Shown here: positions 26,613-35,492 of the stretch, one piece after another
Layout: the number at the start of each line of letters is the position of its first letter
Numbering within the stretch: position 1 is the stretch's first letter
NCBI RefSeq assembly: GCF_015277775.1
Contig: NZ_CP063849.1
Coordinates: 6,153,501-6,217,500 of the forward strand
Source of the DNA: Paludibaculum fermentans
GTDB taxonomy: Bacteria > Acidobacteriota > Terriglobia > Bryobacterales > Bryobacteraceae
Length of the DNA stretch: 64,000 bases
Direction of reading: 5' to 3'
Program-made: the position numbers and the translations under genes
Notes under the pieces: generated by a model
Seen by the model: only the letters and a program-made list of their open reading frames with translations
Database searches by the model: none
What the model was told of the DNA's origin: nothing

Positions 26613-27389
26613 ATGAACCAGGAAATGATTCACACGCAACAGGTTGGAGCCGTCCTGACGATCACGCTGGCTCGGTCCGAGCGCCGCAACGCGCTCTCCC
26701 TACAGATGATGCGCGAGCTCATCGCGTGCCTGGAAACGACCGCGGCGACCAAGGAAGTGCAGGTCGTCATCCTGGCGGCCGAGGGCAAGGTCTTCTCTTC
26801 CGGCCACGACCTCTCCGAGATGACCGGCCGCTCTGAGGCCGAGTATCGCGAGATCTTCGAGACCTGCTCCGCCATGATGGAGACTCTCCAGCGCCTGCCC
26901 CAACCCGTAATCGCCCAGGTGCAGGGGCTCGCAACCGCCGCCGGCTGCCAACTGGTCGCCGCCTGCGATCTCGCCGTGGCCAGCGATCTGGCTGCCTTTG
27001 CCACCCCCGGAGTGAAGATTGGCCTGTTCTGCACGACACCCATGGTTCCCCTGACCCGGGCCATCGGCCGCAAACGCGCGTTGGAAATGCTGCTCACCGG
27101 ACGCCTGGTCTCCGCGAACGAGGCGGCGGAGTGGGGCCTGGTCAATCGTGTCGTACCGGCTGCGCAACTGAACGAAGCCACCCAGGAACTGGCGGTACAG
27201 ATCGCCGCCGCCAGCAGCTACACGGTCGGTCTCGGCAAAAATGCCTTCTACCGCCAGATTGACCTCGACCAGCACCACGCCTACGAGTACGCCTCGGGGG
27301 TCATGACGGAGAACGCACTGGCCGGCGACGCCCAGGAAGGCATCTCCGCATTCCTGCAGAAACGCCCGCCCAAGTGGACCGGCCGCTAA
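26613..27389 (+). CDS. Enoyl-CoA hydratase/isomerase family protein
   Basis: Encodes 258 residues from ATG 26613, chosen where homology begins; an in-frame ATG at 26580 would add 11 residues and neither has a good ribosome-binding site. The crotonase fold is clear: LARSERRNALSLQMMRELI, LAAEGKVFSSGHDLSEM (oxyanion hole), VQGLATAAGCQLVAACDLAVAS (second oxyanion hole) and GLVNRVVPAAQL. The second catalytic glutamate position is occupied by GLFCTTP, without the usual Glu, as in ECHDC3-like proteins. Function may be other than hydration. Confidence 0.87.
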   Translation: MNQEMIHTQQVGAVLTITLARSERRNALSLQMMRELIACLETTAATKEVQVVILAAEGKVFSSGHDLSEMTGRSEAEYREIFETCSAMMETLQRLPQPVIAQVQGLATAAGCQLVAACDLAVASDLAAFATPGVKIGLFCTTPMVPLTRAIGRKRALEMLLTGRLVSANEAAEWGLVNRVVPAAQLNEATQELAVQIAAASSYTVGLGKNAFYRQIDLDQHHAYEYASGVMTENALAGDAQEGISAFLQKRPPKWTGR

Positions 27390-27395
27390 AAAGCT

Positions 27396-27428
27396 AAAAG
27401 GGCACGCCGAAGCATGCCCTTTGTTTTG
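27396..27428. terminator. Bidirectional intrinsic terminator
   Basis: AAAGGGCA at 27397-27404 pairs with TGCCCTTT at 27415-27422, followed by TTGTTTT and preceded by an A-rich run, so it can end both the enoyl-CoA hydratase gene and the convergent rseP gene. Confidence 0.8.
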
Positions 27429-27447
27429 ATTCGATTGGAAGCCAGCG

Positions 27448-28770
27448 TCAGCCGGGCAGCAGTTTCGTGATGTCGTTGTAGAGCACGAAAACCACCACCA
27501 TCATCAGGAAGACGAAGCCAAGCTTGAAGACCGTCTCCTTCAGTGCCAGGCTCAGGTCCCGCCGCATCAGCATCTCGATGAGTAGCAGCAGGATGACGCC
27601 GCCGTCCAGAATCGGGATCGGCAACAGGTTGAAAATAGCCAGATTCAGGCTGACCGTCGCCATCAGGTTGATGAACGACATCGGGCCTTCCCGAGCCGCT
27701 TCGCCAGAAAGCCGGGCAATGCTGATTGGCCCTTCCAACGACTTCGGCGACGAACGGCGCTCCAGAATCGCGTGCAGGAACTGATAGATGAGCGTAGCGC
27801 CCTTCAGGTTCTGCTTCACCGACTCATTGATGGCCGCTGCCGGCGACAACTTTGAGTAAATCACGCGCGGCGCCAATTCCACCCCGATCAGCCAGCGGCC
27901 GCCGCCGCCCATCTGATCGCTAAAGTGCGGCAGAATGCTGACCGTCTTGACGTCCTGACTGCGCCGGTAGGCAATATCCACCGCGCGGCCGTCGGATTCC
28001 TTCAATACTTCGTGGATCCGGTAGATGGTGCGAATGGGCTGGCCGTTGATGCTGATGAGCACGTCGCCCTTCTGCAGGCCCTTCTTCTCCGCATCCATGC
28101 CGGGCACCAGGCCGCCGACTTCGATATCCGTCTGCTCCGCCCAACCGGCCAGGCCGACACCCGCCTTGGGGTCCATCTCGGGTGTGACCGATAACGGAAT
28201 ACGCTCGCCCTTGCGGTCGATCACCAGCGGCAGTTCCTTGCTGGCGCTGACCACTTCCTTCAGCAATACGTCTTCCCAGGTTGGATTGGCTTTGCTTTCA
28301 ATCTGGACGATGATGTCGCCTTCACGCAGGCCCGCTTTCGCGGCGGGTGAATCCGGTTTCACGTAACCGATGCTGGCCGGCCCTTGGGCGCTCGCCAGTT
28401 TCGGGTAACGGACCATGTACAGGCCGGCCAGCAGCCCAACCGCCAGCACGACGTTCATGGCCGGGCCCGCAAAGACGACAATCAGTCTCTGCCACCGCGG
28501 CTTGGCCAGAAATCCACGCGGGTCAATCTCATCGGAAGGTTGCTCACCGGCCATCCGCACGTACCCGCCGAACGGGATCCACGCTACGCGGAAGTCGGTT
28601 TCGCCCTTCTGAAAGCCGAACAGCCTCGGGCCAAATCCGATGCTGAACGTGTCCACCCGGATGTCAAAATATCGGGCTGCCCAATAGTGGCCCAGTTCGT
28701 GGATGATGATCATCACCCCGATCAGGACCAGCAGCCACCACACATTCTCGAAGAATTGGTAGAAAACCAT
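27448..28770 (-). CDS. rseP: RseP-type site-2 zinc metalloprotease
   Basis: Encodes 440 residues. The zinc site H24-E-L-G-H28 lies in the first transmembrane segment, followed by a GFGPRLFG loop. Two PDZ domains sit around residues 115-200 (GYVKPDSPAAKAGLREGDIIVQIES) and 205-275 (LVPGMDAEKKGLQKGDVLISINGQP). The second catalytic segment NLLPIPILDGG is near residue 385, and the last helix is VFLMMVVVFVLYND. It cuts membrane-bound anti-sigma factors and remnant signal peptides. Just downstream of dxr on the same strand, the usual bacterial arrangement. Confidence 0.94.
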   Translation of the reverse strand: MVFYQFFENVWWLLVLIGVMIIIHELGHYWAARYFDIRVDTFSIGFGPRLFGFQKGETDFRVAWIPFGGYVRMAGEQPSDEIDPRGFLAKPRWQRLIVVFAGPAMNVVLAVGLLAGLYMVRYPKLASAQGPASIGYVKPDSPAAKAGLREGDIIVQIESKANPTWEDVLLKEVVSASKELPLVIDRKGERIPLSVTPEMDPKAGVGLAGWAEQTDIEVGGLVPGMDAEKKGLQKGDVLISINGQPIRTIYRIHEVLKESDGRAVDIAYRRSQDVKTVSILPHFSDQMGGGGRWLIGVELAPRVIYSKLSPAAAINESVKQNLKGATLIYQFLHAILERRSSPKSLEGPISIARLSGEAAREGPMSFINLMATVSLNLAIFNLLPIPILDGGVILLLLIEMLMRRDLSLALKETVFKLGFVFLMMVVVFVLYNDITKLLPG

Positions 28771-28784
28771 TCCCCATTCCTTTT

Positions 28785-29984
28785 CTAGTACTTTGCGGGG
28801 CTAGCCATCACCCGCGCACCCAACCGTTCGCGCGTCACCTGACGCGCCACCGTTCGAGATTCCCGATCCACTTCCAGCACCTGCCCAATGGATTGGGACG
28901 GCTGGCTGGGCACCCTGTTCAATGTCTCTTCGACCACTTCCGCGATCCCGGGAAACGAGATCTCATTCCGCAGAAAGGCCTCTACCGCTACTTCATCGGC
29001 TGCATTCAGCGTACAAGTAGCGGTTCCACCTGTATCTTGCGCCTCATATGCCAATCGCAACAGGGGAAACTTGTCCAGGTCCGGAGCGTGGAACTCCCAA
29101 GTCCTGGCCTGGGCCCAATCCAAACGCGGCACCGGAGCGTTCGCCCGCTCAGGATATGTCAGGGCGTACTGGATGGGCATTCTCATGTCGGTCGCACAAA
29201 CTTGCGCGATCACGCTGCCATCATTGTATTCCACCATGGCATGAACCGTGGACTGTGGATGTACTACTACCTCCACCTGCTTGGTCGGGAAGTCAAAGAG
29301 CCAGCAGGCCTCGATCACTTCGAAGCCCTTGTTCATCAGGGTCGCCGAATCGACGGTGATCCGTGGACCCATCTGCCATGTTGGATGGTTCAAAGCCTGT
29401 TCTGGTTTTACCAGAAGCAACTCTTCCTTAGGAGTTTTCCTAAAAGGACCGCCGGATGCGGTCAGAATCAGCTTCGTGGCGTCTTCCCGGCGGCCGGCCC
29501 GCAGACACTGGTGAGCCCCGTTGTGCTCACTGTCCACCGGAATCAGTTCGGTTTCAAACTGTTTCACGGCGGCCATCACCAGGCTGCCGCCCGCCACCAG
29601 GGTTTCCTTGTTCGCCAGCCCGATACGCTTGCCCAGGCGGATCGCTTCGTAAGTGGCTTCCATCCCGGCCACCCCCACGATCGCGGACATGACGAAATCG
29701 GTCTCGGGCGCTGTCGTGACTTCCGTATAGGCTGCCAGCCCGGCGCGCAGGTCGGGTACGCGCACGCCCGCTTCCTTTAAGAGCGCGGCCAGCACGGGGA
29801 CGTCTTCTTCCCTGGCTACCACTGCTACAGCGGGCTCAAACTCTTGTATCTGTTGGGCCAACCTGCTCAGGTTACGGCCCGCTACCAGGGCGTGGATCGC
29901 AAAGCGGTGCCGGTTCTGACGAACCACGTCCAACGTGCTTTGGCCGATGCTGCCGGTAGATCCGAGGAGGGTTACTCGTTGCAT
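28785..29984 (-). CDS. dxr: 1-deoxy-D-xylulose 5-phosphate reductoisomerase
   Basis: Encodes 399 residues. The NADPH motif LGSTGSIGQSTLDVV opens the protein; LANKETLVAGGSLV, PVDSEHNGAHQCL, TASGGPF, HPTWQMGPRITVDSATLMNKGFEVIEA and the C-terminal LNAADEVAVEAFL follow. It makes 2-C-methyl-erythritol 4-phosphate in the non-mevalonate isoprenoid pathway. The usual SEHSAIFQ is SEHNGAHQ here. The start is the ATG at 29984, and rseP follows after 14 bases. Confidence 0.96.
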   Translation of the reverse strand: MQRVTLLGSTGSIGQSTLDVVRQNRHRFAIHALVAGRNLSRLAQQIQEFEPAVAVVAREEDVPVLAALLKEAGVRVPDLRAGLAAYTEVTTAPETDFVMSAIVGVAGMEATYEAIRLGKRIGLANKETLVAGGSLVMAAVKQFETELIPVDSEHNGAHQCLRAGRREDATKLILTASGGPFRKTPKEELLLVKPEQALNHPTWQMGPRITVDSATLMNKGFEVIEACWLFDFPTKQVEVVVHPQSTVHAMVEYNDGSVIAQVCATDMRMPIQYALTYPERANAPVPRLDWAQARTWEFHAPDLDKFPLLRLAYEAQDTGGTATCTLNAADEVAVEAFLRNEISFPGIAEVVEETLNRVPSQPSQSIGQVLEVDRESRTVARQVTRERLGARVMASPAKY

Positions 29985-30744
29985 GAGCGAACGCCCGTAA
30001 TTCTATCACTGCGCGCTGCTACTGATTTGGTTGCGCACATTTCTTTACGGTGGATTGCTGCTTTGGAGGAGGAAATGAAAGACCCAGAGGGCGCCAGGGA
30101 GGTGAATGCTTCAGGGGTCTTTTGAGGTTAGTCTCGCTTTGGTGGGAGTTGCCTCCCTGGCTTGATTCCAATCTTAGAATACTGTTTCCCGGATTGCAAG
30201 AGTTTTCTACAAATTTCTGTAGAAAAAATTAAACCTGCCGGTGTGGATTCTGTAAGTCATTGATTATACGAGACTATGAATTTTGAAAGAGTGCGTCCCG
30301 ACTCCCTTGCACCTCGGCCATCGTCCGGCAAGCCCTTCTGTCTCAGTCCGATGAGCCCTCCAGTTTCTCATAAGCTGGGTCTGCGACCCGCACTCCTCAC
30401 CCAACGGCCACCAAAATTGGAATCCGCTACCCCCGTCCGCCAATCGGACCGAAACCGTCAGAATTCCGGTCATGGCAAACCGCAGCAGGCGAAGCGCTAA
30501 TGGGAGAGAATTCTCAGCAGGAAAAAGGGGTGGGAGAGGAAGGAGCCGGTGGACGGCGACGCACGTTCAGATCGTCTTCAGGATCGGGTGGATTTTTTTG
30601 GAGGAGGGAAGCAAGACCCAGAGGGCGCCAGGGAGGTTGAATGCTTCAGGGGTCTTTTGAGGTTAGTCTCGCTTTGGTGGGAGTTGCCTCCCTGGCTTGA
30701 TTCCAATCTTAGTATACCGTTTCCCGGATTGCAAGAACTTTCTA
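29985..30744. other. Non-coding region with duplicated element
   Basis: No open frame here has protein-like composition with a ribosome-binding site. It holds the dxr promoter region on the left and two copies of a 149-bp repeat (30062-30210 and 30597-30745) around 386 unique bases. The unique part includes an AT-rich palindrome at 30202-30225 (TTTTCTACA, six bases, TGTAGAAAA). Confidence 0.55.
30062..30210. repeat. 149-bp direct repeat, copy 1, with internal inverted repeat
   Basis: Nearly identical to 30597-30745. It contains GCCAGGGAGG at 30093-30102 and its exact complement at 30152-30161, enclosing a 49-base loop. The ends share TTTGGAGGAGG on the left and CGGATTGCAAGA...TTTCTAC on the right. 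Confidence 0.9.
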
Positions 30745-30745
30745 C
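30597..30745. repeat. 149-bp direct repeat, copy 2, ending at the next gene's stop
   Basis: Second copy, differing by a few substitutions and two single-base indels. Its inverted repeat arms are at 30627-30636 and 30687-30696 with a 50-base loop. Its right end coincides with the last base of the 6-phosphogluconate-dehydrogenase-like gene on the minus strand. Confidence 0.9.
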
Positions 30746-31647
30746 TATTTTTGGGAGGATTTTTTTACTTCGACCCCTGCCAAGCGCTCTAACACCTTGA
30801 TAGTGCTACAGATATCGTCTTCTCCGACCCCTTCAGCAATCGCCGCCCGGAACAACTGCTGCGTCAGAGCGGTCAAAGGCAGCGGCACATCCATCTCGTT
30901 GCCCGTTTCCAGCATCAGGCCGATGTCCTTGTGCATCCATCTCACTGAAAAATTGGTACTAAAGTCGCGCCGGAAGACATACGGAGCCTTGAACGACACC
31001 AATCCGCTCTTGGCCGCCGAATTGTCCAGGATATCCAGCATCAGTTCCGGATCCACCCCCGCCTTGGTGGCCAGCACCATGCCCTCGTTGAACGCCTGTA
31101 ACAGATTCGAAAGAATGAGGTTCTGCGTCAGTTTGGCGTGCAGCCCCAGCCCGGTTCCTCCGCAGTAGTAGAACCGCTTGCCCATCAATTCCATGAAGGG
31201 CTTCACTTTTTCATAGACCGCCTCGTTGCCGCCCACCATAAAGGTCAGGGTCGCGCCCTCGGCACCCGGCTTGCTACCGGTTACCGGAGCATCCAGGAAC
31301 TCGGCGCCCTTTTCGGCGAGTGTCGCGGCCGCACGGCGGGCATAGCTGGGGGCGACAGTGCTGCAGTCGGCGATCACGGCACCAGGCCGGAGCCCCTCAA
31401 TCAGCCCGTTCTCCCCCAAGGTCACCTTCGCCGACATGTCGGTGTCGCCCACGCACAGGAAGATGATGTCGGCATTCTCGGCCACCTGCTTTGGCATCTC
31501 GCACACCAGAGCCTGGCCCAGTCCCGCCAGCGCCGTCGCCTTGGACGCCGTGTGGGACCACAACGCCACCTCGTGCCCGGCTTTCAGAAGATGGCCGGCC
31601 ATCGGACCGCCCATGATGCCCAGACCGAGGAAGCCCAGTTTCGCCAT
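30745..31647 (-). CDS. NAD(P)-dependent beta-hydroxyacid dehydrogenase
   Basis: Encodes 300 residues. The NAD(P) motif MAKLGFLGLGIMGGPMAGHLLKAGH opens it, then DAPVTGSKPGAEGATLTFMVGG, the catalytic-lysine segment GGTGLGLHAKLTQNL, and the C-terminal helical domain. The family includes 3-hydroxyisobutyrate dehydrogenase and tartronate semialdehyde reductase (GarR/GlxR). The substrate is not fixed by the sequence. The gene is divergent by about 105 bases from the 2-hydroxyacid dehydrogenase at 31753, and its stop is formed beside the 149-bp repeat. Confidence 0.92.
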   Translation of the reverse strand: MAKLGFLGLGIMGGPMAGHLLKAGHEVALWSHTASKATALAGLGQALVCEMPKQVAENADIIFLCVGDTDMSAKVTLGENGLIEGLRPGAVIADCSTVAPSYARRAAATLAEKGAEFLDAPVTGSKPGAEGATLTFMVGGNEAVYEKVKPFMELMGKRFYYCGGTGLGLHAKLTQNLILSNLLQAFNEGMVLATKAGVDPELMLDILDNSAAKSGLVSFKAPYVFRRDFSTNFSVRWMHKDIGLMLETGNEMDVPLPLTALTQQLFRAAIAEGVGEDDICSTIKVLERLAGVEVKKSSQK

Positions 31648-31752
31648 GTGTATTCTCCTGTCCTTCTTTTCTTTACAGTGACCAACGATTCATGGAAGAT
31701 CCTCAATTGTAAGCCCCTCGCCGCTCGTGCGACAATCGCGGCTGACTCTGCC

Positions 31753-32727
31753 ATGTCGAAGATTCTAGTCAGCAAACGCGTCTACCCCGAAGCCGTCGAG
31801 TTCCTGCGCAAGGACTTCGAGGTGGACTACGAAGGCACCGACGCCGGTCTGACGACCGAGGCGTTGATCGAACGCGCCAAAGGCTGCGATGCGATCGTCA
31901 GCCAGCTCACCGACAAACTGAACGCCGAAATACTGTCTCAGCTCGAGGGTATTAAGGTGATCGCCAATGTCGCCGTCGGCTTCGACAACATCGACGTCCC
32001 GGCGGCCACGGAGCGCGGCATCCTGGTCACCAACACCCCCGGAGTCCTCACCGAGACCACGGCCGACTTCGCGTTCACCCTGCTGATGGCCACCGCCCGC
32101 CGCATCCCCGAAGGCCATGCCTTTGTCCATTCCGGAGAATGGAAGACCTGGCTCATCGACCTGCTGGCCGGCCAGGATATCCATGGCGCGACCCTGGGTC
32201 TGTTCGGCCTGGGCCGCATCGGGGCCGCCGTCGCCCGCCGGGCCAAGGGCTTCGGCATGCGCATCCTCTATAACGACGCACAACCCGCCCCGGCCGCCCT
32301 CGAGCACGAGCTCGACGCCCGCTTCGTCTCCAAGGACGAACTGCTGCGCGACTCCGATTTCGTCAGCCTCCACGTCCCGCTCACGCCCGAGACCCGCCAC
32401 TTCATCGGAGCCGCCGAACTGGCCCGCATGAAGCCGACCGCCATCCTCATCAACACCGCGCGCGGCCCTGTTGTCGACGAAGTGGCCCTGGCCGATGCCC
32501 TCGAGAAGCGCCTCATCTGGGCCGCCGGCCTGGATGTCTTCGAACGCGAGCCGCAGGTGGAAGCAAAACTCCTGTCGCTGCAGAACGTCGTCCTCGCGCC
32601 GCACATCGCCAGCGCCAGCGTCGCCACGCGCCGCCGCATGTCGATGATGGCCGCCGAAAACGCCGCCGCCGCCCTGAAAGGCGAGCGCCCCGCGAATCTG
32701 CTGAACCCCGACGCCTGGACCGCGTAA
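31753..32727 (+). CDS. D-isomer-specific 2-hydroxyacid dehydrogenase (glyoxylate reductase-like)
   Basis: Encodes 324 residues from ATG 31753, after which homology is continuous (the same frame is open far upstream without similarity). NAD-binding LGLFGLGRIGAAVARRAKGFGM, the substrate arginine within NVAVGFDNID...LINTARGPVVDE, and the catalytic His in LAPHIASAS are all present. These enzymes reduce glyoxylate or hydroxypyruvate to glycolate or D-glycerate. It begins a long co-directional run to 40254. Confidence 0.93.
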   Translation: MSKILVSKRVYPEAVEFLRKDFEVDYEGTDAGLTTEALIERAKGCDAIVSQLTDKLNAEILSQLEGIKVIANVAVGFDNIDVPAATERGILVTNTPGVLTETTADFAFTLLMATARRIPEGHAFVHSGEWKTWLIDLLAGQDIHGATLGLFGLGRIGAAVARRAKGFGMRILYNDAQPAPAALEHELDARFVSKDELLRDSDFVSLHVPLTPETRHFIGAAELARMKPTAILINTARGPVVDEVALADALEKRLIWAAGLDVFEREPQVEAKLLSLQNVVLAPHIASASVATRRRMSMMAAENAAAALKGERPANLLNPDAWTA

Positions 32728-32781
32728 CGGCTCTCCGCCGGGCGTCCACATTTAGTTCTGACTTGCACGATAATCGTGTTG

Positions 32782-33690
32782 ATGCAACGCAGAAGTTTTC
32801 TCTCCCTGGCTGCCGCCTCGGCCGCGTCATCCGCCCTTCCCTCGCTCTCCGCACAGACCGGTGAAAAGCGCCTCATCGTACACGCCGACGATGCCGGAAT
32901 GTGCCACTCCGTGAACATGGCCACCGTGGAAGCCCTCACCAAGGGCTCCGTCAGTTCGGCCAGCATCATGATGCCCTGCCCGTGGGTGTCGGAGTTTGCC
33001 GCCTGGGCCAAGGCCAACCCCAAAATGGACCTCGGCCTCCACCTCACGCTCACCAGTGAGTGGAAGTACTACCGCTGGCGGCCCGTCGCCCCCATCGATC
33101 AGGTGAAGGGCCTCATCGACCCCGAAGGCTACATCTGGCGCGACGTCCGCAACGCTGCCACCCACGCCACGCCGGCCGAAGTGGAAACCGAACTCCGCGC
33201 CCAGGTCATCCGCGCGAAGGAATACGGCATCCAGTTCACCCACGTCGACACGCACATGGGCACGCTCTTCGCGCGGCCCGACTTCTTCGAGGTCTATACC
33301 AAGGTCGCGAAGGAGTTCAACGTCCCCTGCATGCTCCCGCGCCCCACGCCCGAAGCCGAGAAGGAGATGAAGGAGTACCCCATCACCGTCGACATGCTGA
33401 ACAAGAAGGCGGCCGCGGGCTACAAGATGCTCGACCGCCTGGTGACCGGTGTGCCCGGCAAAGGCTGGGAAGAACGCACCGCCAGCTACCGCAAGCTCAT
33501 CGCGGAACTGAAGCCCGGCGTCACCAAGCTCATCATCCACCTGGCCAAGGACGATGCCGAAATCCGAGCTGTCACGGGCGCCTGGGAATACCGCTGGGAA
33601 GATTTCCGCTTCTGGACCAGCCAGGAAGCCAAGGATCTTCTCGCGAAGCACAACGTTCGGCTCTTCACTTATCGCGAACTTGCCGGATAA
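32782..33690 (+). CDS. YdjC/ChbG-type carbohydrate deacetylase, exported
   Basis: Encodes 302 residues from ATG 32782, where a twin-arginine-like leader (QRRSFLSLAAASAASSALPSLSA) starts; a GTG at 32776 is also in frame. Metal-site motifs are HADDAGMCHSVN, LGLHLTLTSEW and FTHVDTHMGT. The fold deacetylates chito-oligosaccharides or related sugars with a divalent metal, and HADDAGM is its signature. With an export leader it may act on extracellular amino-sugar chains. Followed seven bases later by the isomerase-like gene. Confidence 0.9.
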   Translation: MQRRSFLSLAAASAASSALPSLSAQTGEKRLIVHADDAGMCHSVNMATVEALTKGSVSSASIMMPCPWVSEFAAWAKANPKMDLGLHLTLTSEWKYYRWRPVAPIDQVKGLIDPEGYIWRDVRNAATHATPAEVETELRAQVIRAKEYGIQFTHVDTHMGTLFARPDFFEVYTKVAKEFNVPCMLPRPTPEAEKEMKEYPITVDMLNKKAAAGYKMLDRLVTGVPGKGWEERTASYRKLIAELKPGVTKLIIHLAKDDAEIRAVTGAWEYRWEDFRFWTSQEAKDLLAKHNVRLFTYRELAG

Positions 33691-33697
33691 TAGCCAA

Positions 33698-34726
33698 ATG
33701 CAGCGCCGCGAATTCCTCGCCACGACCCTTGCCGCGCCGGCCGCCCTGGCCGCCGCGCCTGCTGGAGCCAAACTCGGAGTGGACCTGTTCAGCCTGCGGT
33801 CGCAGAACTGGTCCGCCTTCGAGTATCTCGACTACTGCTCCAAATTCGGGGCGCGCACCGTGCACTTTTCCGAGATCCGCTTCCTCGGCTCCCTGGAAGA
33901 CGACCACGTGCGCAAAGTGGGCGAACACGCGGCCAAACTCGGCATCGAGGTGGAGATCGGCATGCGCTCCATGTGTCCCACCTCCACCGCCTTCGATCCC
34001 AAACAGGGCACGGCCGAGGAACAGCTCATCCGCCTGATGCGCGCCGCCAAGCTGACCAATTCCAAGCTGGTGCGCGCGTTTCAGGGGACGTTTGCCGACC
34101 GCAAAACCCCCGGCGGCATCGAAGCCCGCATCGAGGACAGCGTCAAGGTGCTGCGCAACGTCCGCTCGCAGGCGCAGGATCTCAACCTGAAGATCGCCAT
34201 CGAGAACCACGCCGGCGACATGCAGGCCCGCGAGCTCCGCATGCTCATCGAAGGCGCAGGCAAGGATGTGGTCGGCGCCTGCTTCGACTCCGGCAACCCC
34301 TGCTGGGTGCTGGAGGATCCCAACTTCACCCTCGAAACCCTCGCGCCCTACATCCTCACCAGCCACATCCGCGACAGCTACCTCTGGAACGACGACAACG
34401 GCACCCAGGTTAGCTGGACGCGCATGGGCGAGGGCAACATCGGCATCGAGGGGCTGCTGCAGCGCTTCCTCGAGCTCTGCCCCGGCAAGTCCATGTCGCT
34501 GGAGATCATCGTCACGGGCCCGCGGCCCTACACCTGGCGCAAACCCGAATTCTGGGAAGGCTATCGCGGCATCCCCGCGGCCGACTTCGCCCGCTTCCTC
34601 AACCTGGCCGGCAAAGGAACTCCGCAAACTCCGCGCCCGGCGCCGGCCAAAGACCAGGTCGCCGCGCGCGAACGCGAGGACTTCGAAGCCTCCATGAAGT
34701 GGACCCGCGCATTCCTGAAGCTATGA
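33698..34726 (+). CDS. Exported sugar-phosphate isomerase/epimerase-like TIM-barrel protein
   Basis: Encodes 342 residues from ATG 33698, which opens a Tat-like leader (QRREFLATTLAAPAALAAAPAGA). The AP-endonuclease-2-like barrel follows: LGVDLFSLRSQNWSAFEYLDYCSKFGARTVHFSEIRF, IAIENHAGDMQARELRMLIEGAGKDVVGACFDSGNPCW, LTSHIRDSYLW and SLEIIVTGPRPY. The E-N-H, D-S-G-N, H-I-R-D and E metal positions are those of xylose-isomerase-like enzymes. Substrate is unknown. The last four bases overlap the SDR start (ATGA). Confidence 0.9.
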   Translation: MQRREFLATTLAAPAALAAAPAGAKLGVDLFSLRSQNWSAFEYLDYCSKFGARTVHFSEIRFLGSLEDDHVRKVGEHAAKLGIEVEIGMRSMCPTSTAFDPKQGTAEEQLIRLMRAAKLTNSKLVRAFQGTFADRKTPGGIEARIEDSVKVLRNVRSQAQDLNLKIAIENHAGDMQARELRMLIEGAGKDVVGACFDSGNPCWVLEDPNFTLETLAPYILTSHIRDSYLWNDDNGTQVSWTRMGEGNIGIEGLLQRFLELCPGKSMSLEIIVTGPRPYTWRKPEFWEGYRGIPAADFARFLNLAGKGTPQTPRPAPAKDQVAAREREDFEASMKWTRAFLKL

Positions 34727-35484
34727 GTCGCCAGCCCGCGGGACTCCTGGCCGGCAAGGTCGCGCTGATCACCGGCGGCTCCCGAGGCATCGGAGCCGCC
34801 ATCGCCGCCGCATTCCACCGCGAAGGCGCCAAGGTCGCCATCTGCGGCCGCAAGCAGGAAACCCTCGATGCCGTCGCCGCCTCCATCGGAGCCGGTGTTC
34901 TCGCCTGTGCCGCGCACGTCGGCCGCGCGAATGACCTCAAGGCCCTAGTCGCGAAGGTCGAGCAGGAACTCGGGCCCATCGACATCCTCGTCAACAACGC
35001 CGCCACCAACGTCGCGCAAGGCCCGTGTCTCAGCCTCGACGAAGCCGCTTTCGACAAGATGGTGGAAGTGAACCTGAAGTCCACCTTCCGCCTCACCCGG
35101 AGCATCGCCCCGGGCATGTGCGAACGCGGCCGCGGCTCCATCCTCAACATTGCTTCGGTGGCCGGGCTCAAGCCGCAGTTCGAAAGCCTGCTCTACTCCA
35201 TGACCAAGGCCGCGCTCATCATGATGACCAAGTCCTATGCGCAGGAGTTGGGCCCTAAAGGTGTCCGTGTCAATGCCATAGCGCCCGGCCTCATTCAGAC
35301 GAAGCTCAGCGAGTTCTTCTGGAAGGACGAGGAGCGCCGCCGAATCTTTTTCAAAGACCAGCCCATCCAACACGTGGGACAGCCTGAAGAGATCGCGGAA
35401 TTGGCCGTACTTCTGGCCAGCGACCGGGCCTCTTATGTGACCGGCGAAGTGGTTGTCGCCGACGGCGGATTCCTGCTGACCTGA
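34723..35484 (+). CDS. Short-chain dehydrogenase/reductase (DHRS4/gluconate dehydrogenase-like)
   Basis: Encodes 253 residues; starts within the preceding stop (ATGA overlap). NAD(P) motif TGGSRGIGAAIAAAF, NNAATNV, then a catalytic Ser (NIASVAG), YSMTKAALI (Tyr-x3-Lys) and the C-terminal VTGEVVVADGGF. A classical SDR; substrate unknown, but its tight coupling to a TIM-barrel sugar isomerase-like gene suggests a sugar or sugar acid. Confidence 0.92.
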   Translation: MSRQPAGLLAGKVALITGGSRGIGAAIAAAFHREGAKVAICGRKQETLDAVAASIGAGVLACAAHVGRANDLKALVAKVEQELGPIDILVNNAATNVAQGPCLSLDEAAFDKMVEVNLKSTFRLTRSIAPGMCERGRGSILNIASVAGLKPQFESLLYSMTKAALIMMTKSYAQELGPKGVRVNAIAPGLIQTKLSEFFWKDEERRRIFFKDQPIQHVGQPEEIAELAVLLASDRASYVTGEVVVADGGFLLT

Positions 35485-35492
35485 GAGCCCGA

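Noticed and set aside
30202-30225. AT-rich palindrome as a terminator of dxr or of the repeat element
   Set aside because: The stem is AT-rich and no T-run follows in the useful direction, so it is only noted as a palindrome.
30264-30500. Short open frames in the unique DNA between the two 149-bp repeats
   Set aside because: Both strands show short frames of ~70 codons but none has a ribosome-binding site or a protein-like pattern.
31138-31752. Upstream extension of the 2-hydroxyacid dehydrogenase frame
   Set aside because: It overlaps the whole dehydrogenase gene on the other strand and shows no protein similarity; homology begins at ATG 31753.
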